From contig JAAYDC010000014.1 in NCBI GenBank assembly GCA_012729455.1, positions 36,692-100,691 on the forward strand: a stretch of 64,000 nucleotides of DNA, read 5' to 3'. Every line of letters begins with the position of its first letter. The stretch's first letter is position 1. The notes under the pieces are model-generated. The model did no database searches and was not told the DNA's origin. It saw only the letters and a program-made list of their open reading frames with translations. This stretch comes from Chloroflexota bacterium. Its GTDB lineage: Bacteria; Chloroflexota; Anaerolineae; UBA1429. The translations under genes were made by a program, and so were the position numbers. Positions 42,639-51,808 of this stretch are shown here, in pieces.

Positions 42639-43616
42639 ATGGTTAAAGCGCTGATTACAGGCGGGGCGGGATTCATCGGCAGCCACCTGGCCGAGGCGTT
42701 GCTCGAACGCAACGATGAGGTAGCCGTAGTCGACGACCTTTCTACCGGCAGCCTGGATAATATCGCCCATCTGACCGCCAATCCGCGCTTTCAGTTTGCC
42801 ATTACCGGCATCACCAACGAACTGGTGATGGACCGCCTGATCAACCAGTGCGACGTGATCTTTCATCTGGCAGCGGCGGTGGGCGTGGAGTTGATCGTGC
42901 GCGACCCGGTGCGTGTGATCGAATCCAACATCAAGGGCTGCGAGACGGTGCTGCGCATCGCGGCTCGGTACCGCAAAAAGGTGCTGCTGGCCTCTACTTC
43001 AGAAGTGTACGGCAAGAGCGAGCGCGTGCCCTTTCGCGAGGATTCGGACTCGGTGCTGGGGCCCACCAGCATCAGCCGTTGGAGCTATGCCTGTTCCAAA
43101 GCGATGGACGAGTTCCTGGCGCTGGCATATTACAAGCAGTTTGATCTGCCAGTCGTGCTGATGCGCTTTTTCAACACGGTTGGTCCGCGCCAGACGGGCC
43201 GCTATGGCATGGTGGTGCCGCGCTTTGTGCGCCGCGCGCTGGCCGGCGAGCCGCTCGAGGTGTACGGCGACGGCCAGCAATCACGCTGCTTTACCGATGT
43301 GAGTGACGTGACGCGTGCCGTGATCGCACTGGCCGAAACGCCGGCCGCCATTGGCGAGGCGTTCAATATCGGCAGCACCCAGGAGGTTAGCATCGAGCAG
43401 CTCGCGCGCCTGACGGTCGCGATGTGCCAGAGCTCGTCCGAGATCCGCTACATCCCCTACGACGAGGCGTATGAACCTGGTTTTGAGGACCTGCGCCGGC
43501 GCGTGCCGGATACATCCAAAATCCGGCGGACGATCGCCTGGCAACCCGAGCACGACTTGGCCGCCATCCTCGAGCGGGTGATCACCTACTATCGCTCGCT
43601 GGCTGCCAGTGGCTGA
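42639..43616 (+). CDS. NAD-dependent nucleotide-sugar epimerase/dehydratase
   Basis: This 325-residue extended short-chain dehydrogenase acts on nucleotide sugars. The Rossmann motif GGAGFIGSHLAEAL is at residues 7-20. The catalytic Tyr and Lys are in WSYACSKAMDEF, and STSEVYGKSE supplies the catalytic Ser/Thr region. MRFFNTVGPRQTGRYGMVVP is a typical substrate-binding block. The likely role is supplying a sugar for surface polysaccharide. A CAGGAGGG site precedes the ATG. A second enzyme of this class lies at 56877. Confidence 0.92.
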   Translation: MVKALITGGAGFIGSHLAEALLERNDEVAVVDDLSTGSLDNIAHLTANPRFQFAITGITNELVMDRLINQCDVIFHLAAAVGVELIVRDPVRVIESNIKGCETVLRIAARYRKKVLLASTSEVYGKSERVPFREDSDSVLGPTSISRWSYACSKAMDEFLALAYYKQFDLPVVLMRFFNTVGPRQTGRYGMVVPRFVRRALAGEPLEVYGDGQQSRCFTDVSDVTRAVIALAETPAAIGEAFNIGSTQEVSIEQLARLTVAMCQSSSEIRYIPYDEAYEPGFEDLRRRVPDTSKIRRTIAWQPEHDLAAILERVITYYRSLAASG

Positions 43617-43658
43617 CGCCAGCTTTGACAAGCCAGGGCGCAGCGTGATAATCAGCCT

Positions 43659-45164
43659 ATGAACAATCAAGTTATGCGTCGCACCAGGCTGCTTTGGCAC
43701 TTGGCGGCGGGGCTGCTCCTGATAGCACTTCTCGCCGGCGGATGCCTGCAGGCACTCGACAAGCCCCGACCCACCGCGCTCAACCCAGCCGAAACTGAGA
43801 CGGCGGTGATGGCCGCTTACGAGGGCACATTGACGGCGCGTGCCCCCACCCACACACCGCAGCCAACCGCCACGCCCGAGCTGGCGACCGCTGTTCCGCA
43901 GCCAACTGCCACGCGCGTGCCGTTCATGCCCAACGATGGGCCGTTTGTGGCGATGGTGCGCATCATGCCGGATAACAGCGAAAATATTATCCTAAAGAGC
44001 CTGTCATCCGAGACGGTGCTGGTGCGCTCGCTAGCCGGGCACTCGACCATTGACCTGGCTTGGAGCCCGGACGGCGAATGGATCATCTTTACCAGCGCTT
44101 TCAACAACCTTTTCAGCCGCAGCAACGAGCTCAACATCTATGGGATGCGCCCCGACGGCACCCAGCTGCGCATGATCACGGGCGATTACCTCAACCCCGT
44201 CCAAGCCATAGGTCCCTTTGTGGTGGTTTCGGGCAGCGTGGTGGGCGGCTCTGAATCCTGCCTGGTGAGCGCTCAGGGGGTGTCTAACTGGGTCTCGGCA
44301 GATGCCAATGGCACCTACGAGCTGAGCGGTGTGCCGATTGGCTCGCGCTGGATCCGCGCGGTGTGTGAACAGGAGGACGGTTCGCTGCAGGGCTCGGTCG
44401 AGTTGAATCTGGCCGAGGACAAAGCCAACACCGTCGACATCACTGTCAAGGCCGAGGGCGAAGGTTGGTCGATGGCCGACCTGGCGCCGGATGGCTGTAC
44501 GGTAGCTGCGGTGCATTACCGCTGGTCGAAAACCGAACAGGGCTCGATCGAAACCATCAACTCGGGGGTATTGCTCAACGCGCTGGGCAAGCGCGTTGCC
44601 GAGTTGCAGCTGCCCGATAACGCCACCCTCACCGACCTGGCCTGGTCTCCGGATGGCAGCCAGATCGCCGGCAGCCTGACATTCGGCAACCATGCTGCGA
44701 TCTGGCTGTGGGACCGCAACGGCGACAGCATTGGCAGCCTGGTAGAAGCTGCCAACCCCGAAGATACGCTGCTCTCGTTCTACCATCTGGCATGGTCACC
44801 GGATGGCAGCAAGATTGTCGTGGCACAGCAATCCTATGCCTGGTGGAGCGACCCGAAATTCAAGACCGAGCTGCTCTCGGTGGATGTGGCCGCCGGGATC
44901 GCCACCATGCTGGTGCCCGCCGAATACGGCACGCACGCCCTGCATCCTGCCTGGACGCCGGACGGCAACACCATCTATTACCAGCAGGCTTCATCGGCGC
45001 CGGCCGACGACCCCTTCAAGATCAACGCATGGCAGATCTGGCAGGTACCGGCAGCCGGCGGCGCCCCCACCCAGGTGACAGAATCCAACAGCAACACCCT
45101 GCCGGCTATCAAGAGCAACAACCCGCCGCGCACGCAGGCTGCCGAGGGGTGCCTGGACCCCTGA
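43659..45164 (+). CDS. Beta-propeller (PD40/TolB-like) lipoprotein
   Basis: This 501-residue protein is exported and lipid-anchored (lipobox LLAGGC, C29), followed by a Pro/Thr-rich linker to about residue 85. At least four PD40-like blades are visible, each with the core W(S/T)PDG: AWSPDGEWIIF, AWSPDGSQIAG, AWSPDGSKIVV and AWTPDGNTIYY. Between the first and second lies a small beta domain of carboxypeptidase-regulatory type (SADANGTYELSGVPIGSRW). Its role outside the cell, probably in binding, is not known. Confidence 0.82.
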   Translation: MNNQVMRRTRLLWHLAAGLLLIALLAGGCLQALDKPRPTALNPAETETAVMAAYEGTLTARAPTHTPQPTATPELATAVPQPTATRVPFMPNDGPFVAMVRIMPDNSENIILKSLSSETVLVRSLAGHSTIDLAWSPDGEWIIFTSAFNNLFSRSNELNIYGMRPDGTQLRMITGDYLNPVQAIGPFVVVSGSVVGGSESCLVSAQGVSNWVSADANGTYELSGVPIGSRWIRAVCEQEDGSLQGSVELNLAEDKANTVDITVKAEGEGWSMADLAPDGCTVAAVHYRWSKTEQGSIETINSGVLLNALGKRVAELQLPDNATLTDLAWSPDGSQIAGSLTFGNHAAIWLWDRNGDSIGSLVEAANPEDTLLSFYHLAWSPDGSKIVVAQQSYAWWSDPKFKTELLSVDVAAGIATMLVPAEYGTHALHPAWTPDGNTIYYQQASSAPADDPFKINAWQIWQVPAAGGAPTQVTESNSNTLPAIKSNNPPRTQAAEGCLDP

Positions 45165-45220
45165 TGTGACAAACGCTACGTGCCGTGCTAGAATCGCGGC
45201 ATTGCAAGGAGTAAGACCGC

Positions 45221-45760
45221 ATGCAACTGCCAGCCAACCTGAACGTCTATATCTCTGCGATCCTGTTTATCCTGGGGGCGTACCTCTTTGCGCTTTACGC
45301 CGGGCTGATCATCTGGACGTTTCGGGATATCCATGCCCGCACGCGCGACATTTTAGCGCAGATTATGGCGGTGCTGCTGGTAACTATCTTTAACGTACCG
45401 GGGCTGCTGATCTATATCCTGATCCGCCCGCGCACCACCCTGGCTGAGAACTATGAGCGCGACCTGGCAGAGGAATCGGTGCTGCACGAGCTTGAGCAGC
45501 TGCAAGCTTGTCCCAACTGCCAACTGCGTATCGAGCCCGACTATATCGTCTGCCCGAGCTGCCGCAAACCGCTAAAGGTGCGCTGCGAATCGTGCGAGCG
45601 GCTGATGCACCTGGATTGGAGCATCTGCCCCTACTGCGGGCATACGCCTGAGCAAGTGCACGACGAACTCGAGCCCGAGCACGATCATGATCAATTCAAT
45701 AGGCGCAAGCCGCGCAGCGAGCCAGAGCATCTCCAAACACTCGATCTTGACCCGCTCTGA
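45221..45760 (+). CDS. Membrane protein with two zinc ribbons
   Basis: This 179-residue protein has two transmembrane helices (about residues 9-30 and 46-65) and a cytoplasmic tail with two CxxC pairs of zinc ribbons: ACPNC with VCPSC, and RCESC with ICPYC. The C-terminal 30 residues are acidic and His-rich. Small proteins of this kind occur widely in Anaerolineae near regulatory or transport genes. A CAAGGAG site precedes the ATG. Function unknown. Confidence 0.75.
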   Translation: MQLPANLNVYISAILFILGAYLFALYAGLIIWTFRDIHARTRDILAQIMAVLLVTIFNVPGLLIYILIRPRTTLAENYERDLAEESVLHELEQLQACPNCQLRIEPDYIVCPSCRKPLKVRCESCERLMHLDWSICPYCGHTPEQVHDELEPEHDHDQFNRRKPRSEPEHLQTLDLDPL

Positions 45761-45766
45761 GGCCCG

Positions 45767-47461
45767 CTAGAGGCGGATCGCCGGCCAGATCCCCAGCTGT
45801 TTGAGCCGCTCAATCAGCAATGCTACGTTTGCTTCGGGCACCACGCGCATGGTGCGCGAGATTTCTGCCCCCATCAGGCGTCTGAGATCGGCGTGACGCA
45901 TAATGAGTGCCATTTCGTCAGCGTCTTTGGTCTGCAACACGACCGCTTTGGATAGCGTCACGCGCCCGAAATGCCCGCCCCAGGCCAGCAGCGTACGGCT
46001 GCATGCAGCCGGCACCTGCCCATTCGTGATGCGCCCCAAAAAGCGCAGCATCTGCTCCACCTTGATGCCCGCGTTAACGCCCTCCCACACCGAGGATTCG
46101 GTGATGGCATAGCTGGGGCTGGGCTGCCCGGCCTGCCAGGTGCCAAAGCGCTCCAGTTGAAAGCGGTCGTAGAGGCTGGCCTCGAACGGCATGTGCACGA
46201 CCATCTGGTCGTCGATCTCTGCGGGCGGAGCCGCTTTGGGTTGAGGAGTTGGAGTCTCCTGATCCAGCAGGGCACTGCCCAGCTCGGTAATACGAAAATG
46301 GTCGGGTGCGGCGCCTGCCTCGCTGGCAGCCAGCTCGACCAGCCCCAGCCAGGCGCACTCTTTTGTGAGCATTCGAACCGCCAGCGGGGCTTCGAGCAGC
46401 TCCCAACTCTCAAAGCCAACCACCGGTGCGCTATCAGCGCCATTGCGCACGCCAAAGGCATCATAAATGCCATCGGCGCGCAGATAATCCGGCCGCACCC
46501 GTTTGAGCGTCTTGACCCAGCCATGGATGCTCTGCCAACCGCCGCGCTCGGCGGTATCCTCCAAGGTGCTAACCAGCCGTTGGCGTGTTGCGCTCAGATC
46601 CAGCCGCGCGGGCGGCTCAAGGCGCACCCCGAGCGCGGCGACTTCGTAAGCGTCGGGGTCATCCTGCCAGGCCGCCAGGAGTGTGCGGGTGCGCAGAAGC
46701 GGCGGGGCCTTTAGCCAGGTGCGAGCGTGTGCGGTGGGCACCAGGTAGCCGCGCTGGGTGCTCACCAGGCGGGCATGAAAGAGCAGGCGCTCGATCAACT
46801 GCAATCGTTCGGGGTTATCAGGCTCGCCCAGGCGCTCGGTCAGCATCGGCCAGGGGATATCGTGCTGCGCTGCCGCCCGGCGGATAGCCGGGATTTTGCC
46901 GGTTTTTAGCCGAATGAGGGTCGCCAGGATGGTCTCATCAATGGCAGGATAGCACACAACCTGCAAGGCATCGATCTCCGCCACCGCAACAGGTGCTGGC
47001 GGCTGGGGGGGGTTGATGGGCAGGCTTTCGAGCAGCTCCTTGGGCACCCACAACACTTCGCCGCGGTAGTTATCCAGCGTACCATAAGCGCGATAAATGA
47101 TGCCTTTAAAGTAGAGTTCCTCGAGCACCGTCTCGGGATGACGCCAGGGCATCTCGCGCTCGAGCCTGACTGGGCCGAACTTGCGGATCTGCCCATAGTT
47201 GACCACCAGCCGGTGGCTGGGCAAGCCCGCCGGATGCGCTGCCAGCTGAGCGATCACCTGGCGTGCAGCGGCGGAGCAGCCCTCATAGACCCGCAGGGCT
47301 ACGGCCGGCTGCGACATTGCCGCACGAATGTCATCTGTCACCTGAGCCATAGATATCTCGGCACTGGGCACACCCCAGGCTTCGGCGATGGCGCGCAAAA
47401 CAGCCGCGGGGTACTCGCTCAGGCTGCGGTATAGGTCACGCGGTGGATCATCTGGTATCAT
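45767..47461 (-). CDS. XPB/Ssl2-like helicase-associated domain protein (Helicase_C_3)
   Basis: This 564-residue protein matches the helicase-associated region of XPB-like proteins (Helicase_C_3, PF13625), without the ATPase motor. The N-terminal part contains LYRSLSEYPAAVLRAIAEAW and repeated winged-helix-like blocks. The C-terminal block MVVHMPFEASLYDRFQLERF with LLAWGGHFGRVTLSKAVVLQ and MRVVPEANVALLIERLKQLG is the recognisable part. In related bacteria it accompanies an XPB helicase encoded nearby; none is in the window. A role in DNA repair or transcription is inferred. Confidence 0.75.
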   Translation of the reverse strand: MIPDDPPRDLYRSLSEYPAAVLRAIAEAWGVPSAEISMAQVTDDIRAAMSQPAVALRVYEGCSAAARQVIAQLAAHPAGLPSHRLVVNYGQIRKFGPVRLEREMPWRHPETVLEELYFKGIIYRAYGTLDNYRGEVLWVPKELLESLPINPPQPPAPVAVAEIDALQVVCYPAIDETILATLIRLKTGKIPAIRRAAAQHDIPWPMLTERLGEPDNPERLQLIERLLFHARLVSTQRGYLVPTAHARTWLKAPPLLRTRTLLAAWQDDPDAYEVAALGVRLEPPARLDLSATRQRLVSTLEDTAERGGWQSIHGWVKTLKRVRPDYLRADGIYDAFGVRNGADSAPVVGFESWELLEAPLAVRMLTKECAWLGLVELAASEAGAAPDHFRITELGSALLDQETPTPQPKAAPPAEIDDQMVVHMPFEASLYDRFQLERFGTWQAGQPSPSYAITESSVWEGVNAGIKVEQMLRFLGRITNGQVPAACSRTLLAWGGHFGRVTLSKAVVLQTKDADEMALIMRHADLRRLMGAEISRTMRVVPEANVALLIERLKQLGIWPAIRL

Positions 47462-47562
47462 AGAAGTATTGTATCATCAACCTGCATTGTGCAAACTAAT
47501 TGTTGGGATTCACCGTCAAGCATGATAAAATAGGGCGTGCAAATTCTGATCAAGTCATTATC

Positions 47563-48540
47563 ATGCGCAGGTTGGTACGGATGATCCATCCCTTTGGTCT
47601 GCGGGATATCCGCACCATACAAGAACTCCAGGGGAAAAGCATCGCCTTTGACCTCCAGCAACAGCTGCTGCGCCCGAGCAGTCCGCTGGCCAGTGCCCTG
47701 GTGGGTTTTGTCACGAACCACCATTTTGGTGCGTTCGCCTGGATGCTTGAGTCCTCTGACAAAATGCCAGCGGGATACATCGCGGTTTACCCGCGCTCCG
47801 ACACCCCCTGCTGGGACCTGGCGTCGCTCTCACCATCGCTCGAATCGACACATTGTGCCGCAGATGCCTGGTTACGGCTGCTGACGCACGCCACCGTGCA
47901 TGCTGGCCAACGGAGCATCGAGCGCATCTATGCGCGTTATGCCGAAAACTCTGAAATAGATGAGCTCTTGCGCCAGGTTGGCTATGTCTCGGTCTCGCGC
48001 GAAGAGCTCTATGTGCTGGTGGGACGCCCCAGCCCGGTAGCTGCTCCCCGCGGGGTACACAAGCTGGACATCCAGGACCTGGGGGCGCTTTATCAGCTTT
48101 ACCACGATGTAATGCCCGTGCTGGTGCAGCAGGCTGATGCCCCCGAAACACAATGGATCACGCGCCGGCATGGGCAGTTAAGCTCGTTCTGGTCGTCGCA
48201 GCGCTGGTTATGGCGAGATCAGGAGCGTGCCTATGCCTATATTGGTCTGCACGAGACGCGCCATGCCCTGTGGCTCGAGATCGTGGTGCGCCCCGACGTG
48301 CGCGCCGAAATCGGCCCGATGGTCAAGTACGTGCTGGCGGCCTGCCCGGCTGCCCTAGGCAAGGCGATCTATTGCCAGGTACCAGATTATTGTGCCGGGA
48401 TCAGTTGGATACTGCGGTCGCTGGGATTCGAAGCCTATGCGCGCCAGGCGACCATGGTTTTGCATGTGAATGCGACGGCTAGCTTCCGCGAACCGGTAAG
48501 CGTCTCGGGCTTGAAAAAGCCTGCCGATTTACGCGCCTAG
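47563..48540 (+). CDS. GNAT-like hypothetical protein
   Basis: This about 325-residue protein lies just before the R3H ATPase gene. It has no clear signature, but the pattern of MLESSDKMPAGYIAVYPRS and a second half with AYIGLHETRHALWLEIVVRP suggests tandem acetyltransferase-like folds. The start is uncertain: a TTG at 47500 is possible, but a TAAAAT box at 47526-47531 and ATG at 47563 favour the shorter form. An ATG at 47581 is a third choice. Confidence 0.55.
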   Translation: MRRLVRMIHPFGLRDIRTIQELQGKSIAFDLQQQLLRPSSPLASALVGFVTNHHFGAFAWMLESSDKMPAGYIAVYPRSDTPCWDLASLSPSLESTHCAADAWLRLLTHATVHAGQRSIERIYARYAENSEIDELLRQVGYVSVSREELYVLVGRPSPVAAPRGVHKLDIQDLGALYQLYHDVMPVLVQQADAPETQWITRRHGQLSSFWSSQRWLWRDQERAYAYIGLHETRHALWLEIVVRPDVRAEIGPMVKYVLAACPAALGKAIYCQVPDYCAGISWILRSLGFEAYARQATMVLHVNATASFREPVSVSGLKKPADLRA

Positions 48541-48555
48541 AAACAAGGAACAGGA

Positions 48556-50112
48556 ATGTCACTCGAAATAACTGATGATATGGATGCTCTGATCCAGATT
48601 TTCCCGCCCGAGATCGAGCAGGTGCTGCGCGGACTCGAGCGCTTTCCGGAGCTGATCGAAGTCGTGATGGACCTCGGCCGGCCGCCTACGGCGCGTTTTG
48701 GCGACCAGGAAGTCGTGCTACAGAAAACCGAAGTCACCCAGGAGCAGCTCGATTATATCACCCGGCGCATCGGCAGTTTTGGCGACGATAACCGCGCCGG
48801 CATCGAGCGTACCCTGCACCGCATCTCGGCCATTCGTAACCGCCACGCCAAGGTAATCGGCCTGACCTGCCGTGTGGGGCGCGCTGTGTTCGGCACCATC
48901 GACATCATCCAGGACCTGGTCGATTCCGGCCAGAGCATCCTGCTGTTAGGACGGCCAGGCATCGGTAAGACTACCATGCTGCGCGAGGCAGCCCGCATCC
49001 TGGCGGATAAACACCGTGTCGTGATCGTCGACACCTCCAACGAGATCGGCGGCGATGGCGATATCCCGCATTCGGCCATCGGCAAGGCGCGCCGCATGCA
49101 GGTGGCTACCCCGGCCCTGCAGCACGCCGTGATGATCGAGGCGGTAGAAAACCACATGCCCGAGGTGATCGTGATCGACGAGATCGGCACCGAGCTGGAA
49201 GCCGAGGCGGCCCGCACCATTGCCGAACGCGGCGTACAGCTGGTAGGTACCGCGCACGGCAACACCCTCGAAAACCTGATGCTCAACCCGACCCTCAGCG
49301 ACCTGATCGGCGGTATCCAGACCGTTACGCTCTCGGACGAAGAGGCGCGCCGGCGCGGCACCCAGAAATCGGTGCTGGAACGCAAAGCGCCGCCCACCTT
49401 TGGCATCGTGGTGGAAATCCAGAACCGCCATCGCGTGGCGGTACGCAAGGATGTAGCTGCCGAGGTCGACGCCTTGCTGCGCGGGCGTGTGCTGGTGCCC
49501 GAGATCCGCGAACGCCAGCCTGACGGACAGATCGAAACCATCAAAGCCCCGCAGGCACCCGATCCGCTGACGGTTGAAGTGCAGCTCGGTAACGGCCTGC
49601 CCGCGGTGCATCAGCCGGTGCGTCCGCGCAACGGGCGTTCGTCGCTGCGCATTTATCCCTTTGGGCTGAACCAGTCGCGCCTGCGCCAGGCTGCCAAGCG
49701 CCTGGGCGTCAACATCACCCTGGCGGATAGCCTCTCAGATGCCGACGCACTCTTTACCCTGCGCACCTACTACCGGCGCCATCCGCCGGCTATCGCCGAA
49801 GCCGAACAGTGCAGCATCCCGATCTATGTGCTGCGCAACAACACTACGCAACAGATGGAGGCCTACCTGGCCGACATGCTGGGGGTGACCGCCGATGAGA
49901 ACACCATCGACCCGGCCCTGGATGAAGCGCGCAACGCCATCGCGCGCATCAGCGCCGGCGACGAGGATGCCGTGCAGCTTTCCCCTCAGGAGGCACGCGT
50001 GCGCAGGCTGCAGCACAACCTGGTGCGCGAGGCCAACCTGCTTTCGCGCAGCTCGGGCAACGAGCCGCGCCGCCAGGTGACGATCTATTCCAGTCATCGG
50101 GGGATGAACTGA
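48556..50112 (+). CDS. SpoIIIAA-like AAA ATPase with R3H-type nucleic acid-binding tail
   Basis: This 518-residue protein couples an ATPase to single-stranded nucleic acid binding. The Walker A motif is in LLLGRPGIGKTTMLREAARI (about residues 130-149) and Walker B is VIVIDEIGTELEA. The early part resembles SpoIIIAA, and the C-terminal region (FGLNQSRLRQAAKRLGVNIT and later HNLVREANLLSRSSGNEPRR) carries the R3H-like tail with an Arg and His cluster. The stop overlaps the tmk start (TGATG). The same neighbour order occurs in other Chloroflexota, where its role is not known. Confidence 0.88.
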   Translation: MSLEITDDMDALIQIFPPEIEQVLRGLERFPELIEVVMDLGRPPTARFGDQEVVLQKTEVTQEQLDYITRRIGSFGDDNRAGIERTLHRISAIRNRHAKVIGLTCRVGRAVFGTIDIIQDLVDSGQSILLLGRPGIGKTTMLREAARILADKHRVVIVDTSNEIGGDGDIPHSAIGKARRMQVATPALQHAVMIEAVENHMPEVIVIDEIGTELEAEAARTIAERGVQLVGTAHGNTLENLMLNPTLSDLIGGIQTVTLSDEEARRRGTQKSVLERKAPPTFGIVVEIQNRHRVAVRKDVAAEVDALLRGRVLVPEIRERQPDGQIETIKAPQAPDPLTVEVQLGNGLPAVHQPVRPRNGRSSLRIYPFGLNQSRLRQAAKRLGVNITLADSLSDADALFTLRTYYRRHPPAIAEAEQCSIPIYVLRNNTTQQMEAYLADMLGVTADENTIDPALDEARNAIARISAGDEDAVQLSPQEARVRRLQHNLVREANLLSRSSGNEPRRQVTIYSSHRGMN

Positions 50113-50777
50113 TGGGACTATTTGTCACGCTGGAAGGACCGGAAGGCTCCGGCAAGACCACCCAGATCAACCTGCTGGAAGAAGCACTGACAGCGTTAGG
50201 CTACCATGTAGTCTGCACGCGTGAGCCGGGCGGCACAGAGGTGGGCAAACAGATCCGCGCGCTGCTGTTGGACGCCAGGAACGCCGCGCTGGTGCCCGAA
50301 GCCGAGATACTACTCTATTCGGCCGACCGTGCCCAGCACGTCGCTGAGAAAGTGCGTCCCGCTCTGGATAAAGGCGCGATTGTGATCTCGGATCGCTATG
50401 CAGAATCGACTTTTGCCTACCAGGGCTATGGCCGCGGACTGGATATGGAGATGCTCAGCGATATCACCCGCCTGGCAACGGGCGGGCTGCAGCCTGACCT
50501 GGTGATCTATCTAGACCTGCCGGTTGAGGATGGCCTGGCACGCAAACACAAAGAGCATATCAAAGGCACAGGCGAATGGAACCGAATGGACGATCAGAGC
50601 CTGGTATTCTATAATAAAGTACGTGATGGCTACCTCGCGATGGCCGAACGCGCCCCGGAAAGGTGGCTGCGGCTGGATGCCAGCGAGCCGATCGAGGTGC
50701 TCCATCGCGAGATAGTGGCAAGAATCACCGCGCTGGCAGCGGTTAAAGCGGATGTAGCGCAAGCACGGAAGGAGTGA
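50112..50777 (+). CDS. tmk: Thymidylate kinase
   Basis: This 221-residue enzyme phosphorylates dTMP to dTDP. Walker A is GPEGSGKTTQ (residues 9-18), the dTMP-binding TREPGGTEVG follows, and the LID region DRYAESTFAYQGYGRGLD contains the DR[YH] motif. The start overlaps the preceding stop in TGATG and the stop overlaps the ribosome site of the following c-di-AMP receptor, so this is one operon. Confidence 0.97.
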   Translation: MGLFVTLEGPEGSGKTTQINLLEEALTALGYHVVCTREPGGTEVGKQIRALLLDARNAALVPEAEILLYSADRAQHVAEKVRPALDKGAIVISDRYAESTFAYQGYGRGLDMEMLSDITRLATGGLQPDLVIYLDLPVEDGLARKHKEHIKGTGEWNRMDDQSLVFYNKVRDGYLAMAERAPERWLRLDASEPIEVLHREIVARITALAAVKADVAQARKE

Positions 50778-50779
50778 CC

Positions 50780-51115
50780 ATGGCTATGAAACTCATCGTC
50801 GCCATTATCCACAGCGATGATGCCGACCAGTTGTCGTCCGCCCTGCGCCAGGGAGGCTTTTCGTCGACCAAGATCAGCTCTACCGGCGGGTTCCTGCGCG
50901 AGGGCAACGCCACCTTTTTGATGGGCACCGAAGAAGAAGCGGTTGCCTCGATCCTTGCGATCGTCAAAGAAAACTGCCACACGCGCACCCAGTTCGTCAA
51001 CCCGCTTTCTCCCGTGATGGAACCGGGCGAGCTGTATATGCCCAACCCCGTCGAAGTGCAGGTGGGCGGTGCCGTCATTTTCGTGCTCGATATCGAGCGC
51101 TTTGTCAGGTTCTAG
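50780..51115 (+). CDS. darA: Cyclic-di-AMP receptor (DarA/PstA, YaaQ family)
   Basis: This 111-residue PII-like protein binds c-di-AMP. MKLIVAIIHSDDADQLSSAL, the GGFLREGNATFLMG block and the late VGGAVIFVLDIERFVRF match the YaaQ/DarA family. The start at 50780 has AAGGAG five nt upstream; a later ATG at 50786 is possible. It sits between tmk and gmk, an arrangement close to the tmk-yaaQ pairing of Firmicutes. Confidence 0.93.
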   Translation: MAMKLIVAIIHSDDADQLSSALRQGGFSSTKISSTGGFLREGNATFLMGTEEEAVASILAIVKENCHTRTQFVNPLSPVMEPGELYMPNPVEVQVGGAVIFVLDIERFVRF

Positions 51116-51135
51116 CCGTCCCTCGAGGTAAGCCC

Positions 51136-51780
51136 GTGCAGCCGACGACCCGCACCCCCGAAGAAGCCCTCCTGCAGCCTTATCTGGCGCCCGCGCCGGT
51201 GCTGGCGATTATTTCGGGGCCGTCCGGGGTCGGCAAGGATAGCGTCATCCAAGGGCTGCGCTCGCAGCAGATGGCCTTTCACTTTGTGGTGACCTGCACC
51301 ACGCGCCCCATCCGCGAGGGGGAGCGTGAAGGGATCGATTATTACTTTATGGATGAAGCCGAGTTCGAGCGCAAGATTGCGGCGGATGAGATGCTCGAGC
51401 ATACCCGCGTCTACGGCGCCTACAAGGGCAGCGAGCGCAGCCGCATCCGCACCGCACTCGCGAGCGGCCTGGATGTGATTATGCGCGTGGACGTTCAGGG
51501 CACTGCCACTATCAAGGCCAAGGTGCCGGGTTGCATCACCATCTTTATTGCCCCGCCCTCGCTGGAGGTGCTGCGCCAACGCCTGGAACAGCGCGGGGCT
51601 GATTCGCCCAGCCAGCTGCAGCGCCGCCTCGAGACGGCCTGGCACGAGATCGCCTGCAGCGCGGATTTTGATTACATCGTCACCAACCACGAAGGCCGCC
51701 TGCCCGAAACGGTCGATGCCGTCAAGGCGATCATCCGCGGCGCGCGCTACCGCACCGGGAGGCAGCCCATCGAGCTCTAG
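51136..51780 (+). CDS. gmk: Guanylate kinase
   Basis: This 214-residue enzyme converts GMP to GDP. Walker A is SGPSGVGKDS (about residues 29-38), the GMP-binding TTRPIREGEREGIDYYF follows, and the ELLEHTRVYG-like block appears as DEMLEHTRVYGAYKG. The N-terminal extension of about 25 residues is longer than usual. The start is a GTG, preceded by GAGG. Nucleotide kinases tmk and gmk share this operon. Confidence 0.96.
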   Translation: MQPTTRTPEEALLQPYLAPAPVLAIISGPSGVGKDSVIQGLRSQQMAFHFVVTCTTRPIREGEREGIDYYFMDEAEFERKIAADEMLEHTRVYGAYKGSERSRIRTALASGLDVIMRVDVQGTATIKAKVPGCITIFIAPPSLEVLRQRLEQRGADSPSQLQRRLETAWHEIACSADFDYIVTNHEGRLPETVDAVKAIIRGARYRTGRQPIEL

Positions 51781-51808
51781 CGTCGGCGCCTCGCCGAGAC
51801 AGGAGCCT

